In this document: positions 1 to 7,965 of the stretch, piece by piece
How positions within the stretch are numbered: position 1 is the first letter of the stretch
Layout of the letters: every line of letters starts with the position of its first letter
From: MFKM01 sp038065115
GTDB taxonomy: Bacteria > Patescibacteriota > Minisyncoccia > UBA6257 > MFKM01
Direction: 5' to 3'
DNA: 19,776 nt
Assembly (NCBI GenBank): GCA_038065115.1
Contig: JBBTRS010000031.1
Span: 1-19,776, forward strand
Notes under the pieces: generated by a model
Database searches by the model: none
What the model was told of the DNA's origin: nothing
What the model saw: only the letters and a program-made list of their open reading frames with translations
Translations under genes and position numbers: made by a program

Positions 1-4
1 TAAA

Positions 5-472
5 ATGATTGAAAAAAAAATCCAGCCCGTGGTTGGTCAGTCTAAGACTGAAAAAATAAAAAAAGCAACAACAGGAGAAGACAAGGATCGCTATTTTGAA
101 GCAGTGGGCCGAAGGAAAACCGCTACAGCTCGGGTTAGGCTTTATAACCGCGCTGGCAGTTTCTCAATTAATGAAAAAGATTATCGTCAATATTTCCCCA
201 CCGCTCGTCTCCAGCAGATGGCTCTGTCGCCTCTTGAAAAAACCAAATTAATCGCCAAAGTTGAGGTTACCGCTAAAGTTTTCGGCGGGGGCGTTAACGG
301 TCAAGCCGAAGCGGTGCGTCACGGTTTATCCCGGGCGTTGGTTTTATTTGACCCCGGTTTAAAATTAGCTATTAAAAGCTTGGGCTTCTTAAGAAGAGAC
401 CCTCGTATGGTAGAGCGGAAAAAATTCGGCTTGAAAAAAGCTCGTCGCGCTCCGCAATGGGCGAAAAGATAG
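5..472 (+). CDS. rpsI: 30S ribosomal protein S9 (uS9)
   Basis: Small-subunit ribosomal protein whose C-terminal tail reaches the P-site tRNA. The 155-aa product has the family core from about residue 29, with the basic AVGRRKTATARVRLY block at 33-47, the glycine-rich GGGVNGQAEAVRHGLSRAL stretch at about 94-112, and the conserved basic C-terminus ending RAPQWAKR (family consensus RRPQFSKR). The first 28 residues are a lysine-rich extension that the roughly 130-aa E. coli protein lacks. The start is the first ATG in the window. A TAA at 1-3 directly before it could be the stop of rplM, the usual upstream partner, but too little sequence is present to show this. The gene converges on the pilus operon and ends before a strong bidirectional hairpin terminator. 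Confidence 0.96.
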   Translation: MIEKKIQPVVGQSKTEKIKKATTGEDKDRYFEAVGRRKTATARVRLYNRAGSFSINEKDYRQYFPTARLQQMALSPLEKTKLIAKVEVTAKVFGGGVNGQAEAVRHGLSRALVLFDPGLKLAIKSLGFLRRDPRMVERKKFGLKKARRAPQWAKR

Positions 473-515
473 GAGTAAGCTAAGTTTATCTTCGGGCTTA
501 GTTTGGTTAGATTTT

Positions 516-557
516 AAAATAAAAACGAGTTGGTTAAAACCAACTCGTTTTTATTTT
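516..557. terminator. bidirectional hairpin terminator between rpsI and the pilus operon
   Basis: There is an 18-bp perfect inverted repeat (516-533 and 540-557) with a six-base TTAAAA loop. The A-rich left arm and T-rich right arm make it a rho-independent terminator in both directions. The right arm contains the stop codon of the last pilin gene (556-558), so the terminator for the minus strand begins inside that gene. Confidence 0.85.
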
Positions 558-1029
558 ATTGAGCGACAGAAATTGTTTGGCCCAATTCAGCCGATGGGGC
601 GGTGATGGTTGTTCTTCCGGTGACGGCTGATTTTTGGATATAATAGCCGGTATCGTAATCGGTGGAGTTGGTGTAATGAGCGCCGGGAGCTTTGGTGTCA
701 AAAGGCAGTAAGGAAAGGTAAGTCGGAACAAGGCAGGAAGCAATGTTGTAACCGCCAACATCGCTAGTCATTTTAACAGCGATTGCGGGAATGGCTCCGA
801 CGGAACAGTCTTCTTCAAACCCCATTTGGTGGTCAGCGGTTCTTTGAGTAACGGCAATCACAATGGCATTGATATCAGATATGCGTTGCGTATTTCTGGC
901 TTGGGCGAATTGCTGAGCCGGGTTTAGGTTGATAATAACCATTGAAATTAAAATGACCAGAATGCCCATAGTCATTAAAAGTTCAATATAGGTAAAACCT
1001 TTTTGCGTCCAAGTTTTAGATTTAGTCAT
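556..1029 (-). CDS. type IV pilin / major pseudopilin-like protein
   Basis: Class III signal peptide protein of 157 aa. The short basic leader ends at Gly11 and is followed by FTYIELLMTMGILVILISM, giving prepilin peptidase cleavage before Phe12 and the expected Glu at mature position 5. The N-terminal helix continues into AQARNTQRISDINAI, a sequence typical of CPR pilins. The globular part has two cysteines (75 and 99) that could form a disulfide, and a C-terminal beta-rich segment. It is the last gene of the pilus operon, 8 nt after the PilX-like gene. Because it is the most canonical pilin here it is a good candidate for the major subunit, but that role is inferred from architecture only. 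Confidence 0.85.
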   Translation of the reverse strand: MTKSKTWTQKGFTYIELLMTMGILVILISMVIINLNPAQQFAQARNTQRISDINAIVIAVTQRTADHQMGFEEDCSVGAIPAIAVKMTSDVGGYNIASCLVPTYLSLLPFDTKAPGAHYTNSTDYDTGYYIQKSAVTGRTTITAPSAELGQTISVAQ

Positions 1030-1037
1030 TTTTAAAA

Positions 1038-1415
1038 TTAAAATTTAGAAATTTCTTCCAAAGAAATAAATTGCAGGGTATAAACATTAACCGTTAATTT
1101 AAGATTAGCGGCAATATTATTTACTTGAGAAGAAGCTTTGATGATTTTTTGAGACGGAGCGGATTCCAGAGGCAGAATAGAACATTGATAATTGCCGATG
1201 GTTATTGTTTCGTTGCCGGCGTAAGAGCTATTAAGAGCCAATTGGAAATGGGCGTAATCAAGACAGGACTGGGTTAGATAATAGGCGCTTTCGTTAAAAA
1301 CAAAATCACGATTTTCCAGTCTGGAAATTGCGGCTGAAAGACCCAAAGAGACGGCAATGGTTAAGCACAAAATCGCAAGAATAATGGTTGTGATAATCGC
1401 AATATAGCCTTTCAT
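1038..1415 (-). CDS. PilX/GspK-like minor pilin
   Basis: A 125-aa protein starting MKGYIAIITTIILAILCLTI, a very short MKG leader followed by a hydrophobic helix of about 25 residues. It lacks the Glu at position +5 that other pilins need for assembly pairing, as is usual for tip-located GspK/PilX-type minor pilins. The rest contains the FNESAYYLTQSCLDYAHFQLAL region common in CPR PilX-like proteins and two cysteines. Its ATG overlaps the end of the preceding PilW-like gene by 4 nt, which indicates translational coupling. A role in pilus tip initiation is inferred from family and context; the name is not certain. Confidence 0.72.
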   Translation of the reverse strand: MKGYIAIITTIILAILCLTIAVSLGLSAAISRLENRDFVFNESAYYLTQSCLDYAHFQLALNSSYAGNETITIGNYQCSILPLESAPSQKIIKASSQVNNIAANLKLTVNVYTLQFISLEEISKF

Positions 1416-1900
1416 TTTATTAAGATAAATTTATCAATAGCGACCGAGGCGACATCGTTTCGCATATTGGCTGTTACCCGAATCGCGTTTTGGTTTGGCA
1501 GGGTTAATTGGTAAAATAGCAGGTCGGTAACAATCACCGAATTGTTAGTTAAAAGGGCGGCGTCAGCGCTGCCGGTTTTCAAGCGAACAGCGTTATTATT
1601 CAAATCAATAACCAACGGGTTATCGGCGAAGTTTATTTTATTGATTGAAAGAGTGGCGCCGCTGGTATCGGGAGCGGGTGAGTTAACGGTGTCCACGCTT
1701 CTAAGCAACCAATTGATTTTCTGGATTAAAAATTTTTGATTTTCCGCGAGTTCTATTTGTTGGCGCGTTCGATTGTCTGAAAAAATAATTTGTTCGCTGA
1801 TCAGGAAGAATGAACTGATAATTATAGCGACAATTCCGATGTAAAGAATAGTTTCAATAAGAGTGAAGCCGCCGTTAATTTTTAGTTTAGGGTTTGGCAT
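1412..1900 (-). CDS. PilW/PilV-like type IV minor pseudopilin
   Basis: A 162-aa prepilin-type protein. The leader MPNPKLKING ends with Gly11 (GGFTLIETILYIGIVAII), with cleavage before Phe12 and Glu at +5. A long amphipathic helix (about 40-75) is followed by a beta-rich domain. The length, leader and helix fit the GspJ/PilW minor-pilin group. It lies 11 nt after the LVIVD-pilin gene and overlaps the PilX-like gene by 4 nt. Assignment to PilW rather than PilV or GspI is by operon order and general shape, not by diagnostic residues. Confidence 0.78.
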   Translation of the reverse strand: MPNPKLKINGGFTLIETILYIGIVAIIISSFFLISEQIIFSDNRTRQQIELAENQKFLIQKINWLLRSVDTVNSPAPDTSGATLSINKINFADNPLVIDLNNNAVRLKTGSADAALLTNNSVIVTDLLFYQLTLPNQNAIRVTANMRNDVASVAIDKFILIK

Positions 1901-1911
1901 TTAATATTTAA

Positions 1912-3342
1912 CTAAGGTGTTGACGAGATGATTCTTAAGCCGTCATTGCTTTTAACCGAAACATAGACAACGTTGTCTTCGTAATCTATGCCGGTCGCTG
2001 TTTGCGGGAAGTTAAAAGAGGTCCACAATGAAGGATTGGCGGGATTGGAAATGTCAAAAATTTGAAATTCGGCGTTTGGATTTTCAGTGGCTAAAAAAGC
2101 CAAAGAACCGGCGGAAACAATATCGCGGGTTCTGTTGCCGATCAAAGCCGAGCCCACGGTTGTCATATTAGAAGCGTCGGTAGCATTGATAATATAAAAT
2201 TTAGTTTTTTCGCCTACCAATACATTGTCTTCGCTTTTAGGATAAATACCGTAGACGTCATCACTGACATTAATGGAACCCATTATTGAAGGCGAAACGA
2301 GATTGGCTATATCAATAATGATCATTCCCCGGCTGTTCTCTTCGGTGCCTAAATAAGCGCGGTTATTAAGAACATAAATATCGTTAATTTCACCGCCAAC
2401 GCCGGAGAGTCCCGAAACCAAAGACGGATTTAAGGGATCAGAAACATTAATAATCAAAAATTCCTGCGGAGCGCCGTATTCTCGGCCGATGTAAACATGA
2501 TTATTCCGATAAAATATCGTTAAAGCGTCGGCATCGCCGGGCAAGTCAAGGGAAGCGACCTCAACTGGCGCCGACAAGTTGCTTATATCAATGACAGCAA
2601 ACGCTTTGTCGTCGTCTGTGCCGACGACATAAGCGTAATCGCCGGCAATATCAAGGCTTTTCAATCCTTCGCCGACATTGAGGCTGGAGACAATAAAGGG
2701 ATTCTGGCCGTCGGCAGCGTTGACGATAAAAAAATCCGGTTTGGCGGTGGCTGAAGCTTCGGCTGTAAGATAAACGATTTTATTTTTGACATCTAAATCG
2801 GTGGCGGAATTACCGGCTCCCAAATCAACACTGCCCAGTGTTTGGGGAGCTTGCCAGTTGCCCGTCGGGGGAGTGCCGCCGCCATCGCCGCCATTTTCTA
2901 TCGCCGCCTGTTTGTTGGTAATAATGGCGACTAACTCAATTTTTTGAGGCCGCGAAGTTTCGGTCTGCCAAGTAATCAAGCTTTTTATGTTTTTTATATC
3001 GTTGGCTTGGGCAGTAATGGTGATTTTACGATTTAGATTTTCCTTTTGGTCGGAAACGCCGGAAAAATTCCATTGGTTGCCGGAAAACACCAAGCCATGC
3101 TCGCCATCGGTTAATTCATCCCAGTCCCGATTCCTGATTGACCGAATCGCTTCAATTCCTTCGGTAGCGTAATTTATGGCTTTTTGATTTATTTTCGTGT
3201 CTCCGGATATTGATTGAGCCGCGAAAATCAGAAAAATAATCGCGTTTATGCTGATTAGGAAAATCCCGATAGCCACCAGCGCTTCAACCAGGGTTTGTCC
3301 TTTGTTACCAATTAATTTGACCTTCTTGATTGACATAGACAT
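1912..3342 (-). CDS. pilin-like protein fused to an LVIVD-repeat beta-propeller
   Basis: With this start the product is 476 aa. The N-terminus is a class III leader, GNKG followed by QTLVEALVAIGIFLISINAI; the predicted cleavage is before Gln16 and Glu20 is the +5 residue. About 110 residues of ordinary minor-pilin sequence and a glycine-rich linker (GGDGGGTPPTG) follow. The remaining 300 residues hold six copies of an LVIVD-type repeat, each with a core like IIDISNLSAPVEVASL or IINVSDPLNPSLVSGL, expected to close into a beta-propeller. The likely role is an adhesin or ligand-binding head displayed on the pilus. The open frame extends to 3408, but that would overlap the previous gene by more than 100 nt; ATGs at 3342 and 3336 sit just before the leader, with no ribosome binding site to decide between them. 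Confidence 0.85.
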   Translation of the reverse strand: MSMSIKKVKLIGNKGQTLVEALVAIGIFLISINAIIFLIFAAQSISGDTKINQKAINYATEGIEAIRSIRNRDWDELTDGEHGLVFSGNQWNFSGVSDQKENLNRKITITAQANDIKNIKSLITWQTETSRPQKIELVAIITNKQAAIENGGDGGGTPPTGNWQAPQTLGSVDLGAGNSATDLDVKNKIVYLTAEASATAKPDFFIVNAADGQNPFIVSSLNVGEGLKSLDIAGDYAYVVGTDDDKAFAVIDISNLSAPVEVASLDLPGDADALTIFYRNNHVYIGREYGAPQEFLIINVSDPLNPSLVSGLSGVGGEINDIYVLNNRAYLGTEENSRGMIIIDIANLVSPSIMGSINVSDDVYGIYPKSEDNVLVGEKTKFYIINATDASNMTTVGSALIGNRTRDIVSAGSLAFLATENPNAEFQIFDISNPANPSLWTSFNFPQTATGIDYEDNVVYVSVKSNDGLRIISSTP

Positions 3343-3751
3343 TAAAAGATTTAATCCCGTTGTTAAAGACAAAAACCGAAGAAACAGTTTGTCCCGAAAG
3401 AGAATCAAAAATTATTTCACTGGGACCGGAAACAGAAATTGTTTTGGCTCTCGGGAAGTTTTGGTCCTGAATTTGGTTTCGCGCGGCAAAACTATTTCCT
3501 TCAAAAATAATATAATTATCGTCATCTCGATAAACGCCGTGCGGAAGCTGGTTAAGATTGGTCATGGATGCGTTACGGGCTGTTTCCAGAAAAGAGATGA
3601 ATTTGTTTTCTTCCGACTGAAGCTGGTAATTTTGGTAAAATTCAAAAGTAATCGGCGCGCCCATAGAAAAAATGATAACTAAAATTCCCACAATAAGCAT
3701 TAATTCAATCATCGTGAATCCTTTTTTGGTCATCATCGTAAAATCATTCAT
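3305..3751 (-). CDS. GspH/FimT-type pseudopilin
   Basis: A 148-aa prepilin with a KKGFTMIELMLIVGILVIIFSMG signature; Gly11/Phe12 is the cleavage site and Glu16 the +5 residue. The segment after the helix (SEENKFISFLETARNASMTNLNQ) matches the GspH/FimT group, where this helix is followed by a beta-sheet domain with a HGVYRDDDNYIIFEG-like strand. The start ATG shares one base with the pilC stop (TAATG), so the two are translationally coupled. The 3' end overlaps the start of the LVIVD-pilin gene by about 38 nt. A second possible start (MMTKKG) lies five codons in. The probable role is a minor, priming or tip pilin. Confidence 0.82.
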   Translation of the reverse strand: MNDFTMMTKKGFTMIELMLIVGILVIIFSMGAPITFEFYQNYQLQSEENKFISFLETARNASMTNLNQLPHGVYRDDDNYIIFEGNSFAARNQIQDQNFPRAKTISVSGPSEIIFDSLSGQTVSSVFVFNNGIKSFNVYVNQEGQINW

Positions 3752-4833
3752 TATTTGCTTACGCTTTGAGTGATTGAATAAATGGGGGTAATGATAGCAA
3801 TGGCAACGAAACCCACGATAACGCCCATTATTATTAGAAGTATAGGCTCCAAGGTGGTAGAAAGATTTTTGGTTATTTCGTCCACTTCGGTTTCATAGAA
3901 ATTATTTAAATATAAAAGTGTTTGCGAAAGATTGCCGGTATTTTCGCCGACCTCAATCATCTGGGAAAGCATAATAGGAAAAAGCTTCGGTCTTTTCAGC
4001 AAGTATTGGAAAATTTGGCCTCCGCTGGAAATTTCCACGGCTACCTTTTTTAGTTCTTGCTGATAAACCGAATTAGACAATGAATTGGCGGTGGTTTCCA
4101 GCGAATCAACTATTTTGACGCCGCTTTTCAGCAAGAGACTCAAAGTTCTGGTGAGATTGGCCATATTGATATTTGTTGCCATTGATCCCACGAAAGGAAT
4201 TTGCAATATAAAATAATCGGCTAATAATTTTATTTTTTTATTTTTTAACAGCAACCAAGAACCGACAAAAATAACAACAGAACCCAAAATGATCAAAAGC
4301 CAATTGTTGGAAACAAGATTGTAGCCAAAAAGCAATAAACGAGTAGCCAGCGGCAGTTTGATTTTGAGAGAGCTGAAAAGCGGAAGTATTTTGGGAAAAA
4401 CCACGAATATCAAAATTCCCACTATAACAAAAACGGCTATTAAAATGATTATCGGATAGACCATCGCTCCTTTGATTTTGCGATTAATTGCTTGTCCTTT
4501 TTGCATTTCTTCCACTATGTAATTTAAATTTTCCGGCAAAGTGCCGCTGGTTTCGCCCACTTTGATGACATTTATAAAAAGATTGCCGAAAACCTGATGA
4601 AATCGGTTCAGGCTCATTGACAATGATTGGCCGCTGTCAACATCGGCAATCAGTTGATTTAAAATTCTGGAAAACGGTTTAGATTTCGCTTGTTGTTTTT
4701 TCAACATCGTTAAGCTGTCAATAATAGGCATGCCGGCTTGCAACATTATCGCCAAATGTTTGGCGAAAATTATTTGATCCTGGAGAGAAACCTTTGAGAA
4801 GATATTTTGAATTTTTTGGAAAAATTTATTCAT
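3751..4833 (-). CDS. pilC: type IV pilus inner-membrane platform protein PilC/GspF
   Basis: Polytopic inner-membrane platform protein on which the pilus ATPase acts. The 360-aa sequence carries two GspF domains, the first opening with IIFAKHLAIMLQAGMPIIDSL and the second with ANLTRTLSLLLKSGVKIVDSL. Hydrophobic segments lie near 115-145 (AMVYPIIILIAVFVIVGILI), 172-195 and 328-352. It lacks most of the long cytoplasmic N-terminus of classical PilC (about 400 aa). Its ATG overlaps the end of pilB by 8 nt and its stop touches the next pseudopilin start. Confidence 0.93.
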   Translation of the reverse strand: MNKFFQKIQNIFSKVSLQDQIIFAKHLAIMLQAGMPIIDSLTMLKKQQAKSKPFSRILNQLIADVDSGQSLSMSLNRFHQVFGNLFINVIKVGETSGTLPENLNYIVEEMQKGQAINRKIKGAMVYPIIILIAVFVIVGILIFVVFPKILPLFSSLKIKLPLATRLLLFGYNLVSNNWLLIILGSVVIFVGSWLLLKNKKIKLLADYFILQIPFVGSMATNINMANLTRTLSLLLKSGVKIVDSLETTANSLSNSVYQQELKKVAVEISSGGQIFQYLLKRPKLFPIMLSQMIEVGENTGNLSQTLLYLNNFYETEVDEITKNLSTTLEPILLIIMGVIVGFVAIAIITPIYSITQSVSK

Positions 4834-6061
4834 GGATGACTCTTAAAATTTCTTCAATGGTGGTTTTGCCTTCAACGGCTTTTTTAAAGCCGTCTTCCAG
4901 CATAACGGTCATGCCGTTTTTAATGGCGATATTTTTAATAATACTGGAATTTTTGCGTTGCATGATCGCATCTCTGATGTTATCATCAATTTCTAAAACC
5001 TCGTAGATCCCCAAACGGCCGTAATAACCGCTGTTGCTGCATTGCTCGCAACCATTGCCTTTGAAAAACTCTCGGTGGTTTTTTAAAACATTAAGCGTTA
5101 ATGAACTGAATAAGTTTTCAAATTCAATATGGTTGATCTTTACGCTAACCCGGCAATTAGGACAAATTCTCCTGACTAGCCGCTGGCCAATAACAATATT
5201 CACCGTTGAAGTGATTAAAAACGGCTCAATTTTCATATCCGTTAATCTCGGAAAAGCGGTGGCCGCGTCGTTGGTGTGGAGGGTGGAAAGCAAAAGATGG
5301 CCGGTAAGGGCGGCATTGACGGCGATTCCCGCGGTTTCCTCGTCTCTGATTTCTCCTACCATAATAATGTTCGGGTCCTGGCGCAAAATAGATCGCAAGC
5401 CGTTGGCAAAAGTTAAACCGGTTCGGGGATTTACCTGGATTTGGTCAATCCCGCCGATAGCGTATTCTATGGGGTCTTCAATAGTGAGAATAGAAACCTC
5501 CTTGGTGTTTAAAGCCCTAATAACGGTATAGAGGGTGGTTGTTTTGCCTGAACCCGTAGGGCCGGTGGCTAGAATCATTCCGTATGGTCTTCTGATGGCT
5601 TTTTTCAAGCGAGACAGGTCTGATTCGTTCAGATCCAGGTCTTCCAGGGCAATAATCTTCGTTCGTTCGCTTAGAAGCCGCAGGATGGCGTTTTCGCCGT
5701 CATAGGTTGGCACTATGGAAACCCTGACATCCACGTAGCCGACATCGGCGATGGTTGTTCGGAAACGCCCGTCTTGAGCCGCCTGGTGTTCGTCGGTTCT
5801 TAAGCCGGACAACACTTTGATTCTGGCAATTATTTCCGGCTGGAGTTCTTTGGGAAAAACAAAAGAATCTCTTAAAACGCCGTCAATTCTAAGACGCATA
5901 ATCAATTTTCCCGATTCGGGATCAATGTGAATATCGGAAGTCCGGCTAAGGAAAGCATATTCCAACGCAAGGTCAACCAACTTGATGATAGACGCCACAT
6001 CGCCTTTTTCTATTTCCTTTTCTATTTCTTGTTTTAAAAAAGAAATTTTGTTTTCCGCCAT
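4826..6061 (-). CDS. pilB: type IV pilus assembly ATPase PilB/GspE
   Basis: Hexameric secretion ATPase that powers pilin polymerisation. Walker A is GPTGSGKT at 167-174, the Asp box follows at about 193-199 (TIEDPIE), Walker B is NIIMVGEIRDEE at 231-242, and the His box ALTGHLLLSTLHTND spans 251-265. Two CxxC pairs (Cys300/303, Cys338/341) form the zinc-binding C-terminal module typical of extension ATPases rather than PilT. At 411 aa it is shorter than usual PilB (about 560): it starts just before the N2 domain (TSDIHIDPESGKLIMRLRIDG) and has no N-terminal MshEN-type domain. No other ATG lies in frame upstream before a stop at 6107-6109. It is the first gene of the pilus operon. Confidence 0.94.
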   Translation of the reverse strand: MAENKISFLKQEIEKEIEKGDVASIIKLVDLALEYAFLSRTSDIHIDPESGKLIMRLRIDGVLRDSFVFPKELQPEIIARIKVLSGLRTDEHQAAQDGRFRTTIADVGYVDVRVSIVPTYDGENAILRLLSERTKIIALEDLDLNESDLSRLKKAIRRPYGMILATGPTGSGKTTTLYTVIRALNTKEVSILTIEDPIEYAIGGIDQIQVNPRTGLTFANGLRSILRQDPNIIMVGEIRDEETAGIAVNAALTGHLLLSTLHTNDAATAFPRLTDMKIEPFLITSTVNIVIGQRLVRRICPNCRVSVKINHIEFENLFSSLTLNVLKNHREFFKGNGCEQCSNSGYYGRLGIYEVLEIDDNIRDAIMQRKNSSIIKNIAIKNGMTVMLEDGFKKAVEGKTTIEEILRVIHE

Positions 6062-6123
6062 AATCTTGTTTAGGTGTTTTTTATCAAATTTTCCATATTC
6101 AAAGAGTTAAACCGCTTTTATTT

Positions 6124-6129
6124 ATTATA
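6124..6129 (-). promoter_or_regulatory. possible -10 box for the pilus operon
   Basis: A perfect TATAAT on the minus strand lies in a very AT-rich 104-bp gap between alaS and pilB, implying a leader of about 55 nt. The sequence 17 bp upstream (TATCAT) is a poor -35, so the assignment rests mainly on the -10 and on the absence of another candidate. Confidence 0.35.
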
Positions 6130-6165
6130 ATATTAAAGATAATTTTATGATAGTTTTTTTGAGGT

Positions 6166-7887
6166 TTATTCAATTATCGCTTTAATTCGTCTGACGCCGG
6201 CGCCGACTGATTCTTCTTTGAGAATTTTAAACCGGCCGATTTCGGCGGTATTTTCGATGTGAGGGCCGTTGCAGATTTCTTTGCTGTAATCGCCGATGGA
6301 ATACACTTTAACCTTGTCGGGATATTTGGCTTTAAAGAAGGCCATGGCTCCTTCGGCAATGGCTTCTTCTTTGGTTTTTTCTTCAATTTTAACAGGTAAT
6401 TTCTCTTGAATTCTTTGATTAACCACTTCTTCTAATTTGGCAATTTCTTCCGCGGTTAGTTTTCTTTCAAAAGGAAAATCAAAACGCAGGCGCTCCGAGT
6501 TAATGTCAGAGCCCATTTGTTTTATTTGGTTTCCGAATAAGCCAAAAAGGGCTTGGTGGAGAAGGTGAGTGGCGGTGTGGAGTTTGGCTATTTTTAGTTT
6601 TTCCGTTTCGGTTGCGCCGATAACTTCGCCGTTTTCTTTTAAGCCGTGACCGCCGAATTTTTGAGCCAGACCGGCCCGGGAAATTTCTTGGTGTTTTTTG
6701 AATTCTTCGTCAAAGTCTCGCCTGAATTCAAAGATATCTATTTCCAGCCCTTTTTTGTCAAACTCATCCAATACGGCTTCAATAGGCAGCCCCTGGCTTT
6801 GATATAAATTAAACACTTTTTGAGCCAAAAACGCGTAATCTTTTTCACCGGCATATCTTTCTATGATTTTGGATAATTCTTTTTCGGCTGTAGCGATGGT
6901 TTCTATAAATTTCCGGTATTCCTCATCATAAACCGCTTTTATAGTTTTCTCGTCCAGCGCGTAAAGCTGTCCGTATTCGGCAACCGCTGTTTGCAATAGA
7001 TTCTCCGGTGGCTCGCCGATATTTTCCCGATAAGCATAAGTTATGATGCGCCGCAACAAACGCCTTAAAACATATCCCGCGTCTTTATTAGACGGACGAA
7101 TGCCGTCTGAAATCAAAAAAGCAATGCCGCGTATATGGTCGGCGATAATTCTTTTGGTTCTTTCCGGAAGATCGGGATAAATCCGCTTAATAATCGGCTC
7201 AAACAAATCCGTCTCAAAAATCGTCGGTTTGTTTTGAACAACCATTGCCAGGCGTTCCAGCCCCATTCCGGTGTCCACGCCCGGCGTTTTTAATTTTGAA
7301 AATAGTCCTTCTTTGTTTTTGTAATATTCATTGAAGACGATATTCCAAACCTCGATCCCGTTGATATAAATTTCCGTAGTCGGCCCGCAAGGTCCTTCGT
7401 CGCCGGTTGGCCCCCAAAAATTATCATTCTTGTCCGCTTTTTTTATTTCAATATTCTTGTCCGTTTTTTTCCAGATTTTTTCCGATTCTTCATCCGGCGG
7501 GATGTCGTTTTCTTTGTCGCCGCCAAAAACACTGACATATCCAATTTTTAATTTAAGTTCTTTGGTAATAAATTCGTAAGCGTATTCAATGGCTTTTTCT
7601 TTGAAATAGCCTCCAAAAGAAAAGTTGCCGAGCATTTCAAAAAAAGTGAGATGCGATTCGTCGCCCACCGAATCAATGTCGGAGGTGCGGAAGCATTTTT
7701 GAATTGAAACCGCGTTTTTGCCGTAAGGAGATTCTTCGCCGAGATAATACGGTTTAAATTGTTGCATGCCAGCCGTCGTAAAAAGCACGGACGGGTCTTC
7801 GGAAACCAAAGAAGAAGAGGGGACTATTACATGCCCTTTTTGTTTGAAAAATCCTAAAAATAATTCTCTGATTTCTTTCGAATCCAT
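6166..7887 (-). CDS. alaS: alanyl-tRNA synthetase, C-terminally short form
   Basis: Charges tRNA-Ala and edits mischarged Ser/Gly. From this ATG the product is 573 aa and begins MDSKEIRELFLGFFKQKGH, which aligns with the usual family start. Class II motifs are visible (FFEMLGNFSFGGYFK; the GWNIVF-like EVWNIVFNEYY; MGLERLAMVVQ), followed by the tRNA-recognition domain and the editing domain with HTATH (about 437-441) and the second metal site CNGPH (Cys539, His543; usually CGGTH). The protein stops about 30 residues later, so the whole C-Ala domain of the typical 870-aa enzyme is missing. The frame can be extended to a GTG at 7953, adding 22 residues unlike the family. It is the third gene after dnaG and rpoD. 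Confidence 0.94.
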   Translation of the reverse strand: MDSKEIRELFLGFFKQKGHVIVPSSSLVSEDPSVLFTTAGMQQFKPYYLGEESPYGKNAVSIQKCFRTSDIDSVGDESHLTFFEMLGNFSFGGYFKEKAIEYAYEFITKELKLKIGYVSVFGGDKENDIPPDEESEKIWKKTDKNIEIKKADKNDNFWGPTGDEGPCGPTTEIYINGIEVWNIVFNEYYKNKEGLFSKLKTPGVDTGMGLERLAMVVQNKPTIFETDLFEPIIKRIYPDLPERTKRIIADHIRGIAFLISDGIRPSNKDAGYVLRRLLRRIITYAYRENIGEPPENLLQTAVAEYGQLYALDEKTIKAVYDEEYRKFIETIATAEKELSKIIERYAGEKDYAFLAQKVFNLYQSQGLPIEAVLDEFDKKGLEIDIFEFRRDFDEEFKKHQEISRAGLAQKFGGHGLKENGEVIGATETEKLKIAKLHTATHLLHQALFGLFGNQIKQMGSDINSERLRFDFPFERKLTAEEIAKLEEVVNQRIQEKLPVKIEEKTKEEAIAEGAMAFFKAKYPDKVKVYSIGDYSKEICNGPHIENTAEIGRFKILKEESVGAGVRRIKAIIE

Positions 7888-7965
7888 TTTGTTTAGATTG
7901 CCGACATCAAACTTATTAGAGAAAACGTCCCTGCCCGTCTTTGGCTTATTCACTAGTGGCTAATT

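Noticed and set aside
3343..3408. Longer start for the pilin-LVIVD protein
   Set aside because: It would overlap the previous pseudopilin gene by more than 100 nt and put about 35 extra residues before the prepilin leader.
7888..7953. GTG start giving a longer AlaRS
   Set aside because: The extra 22 residues do not resemble the family, whose alignment starts at the ATG at 7887.
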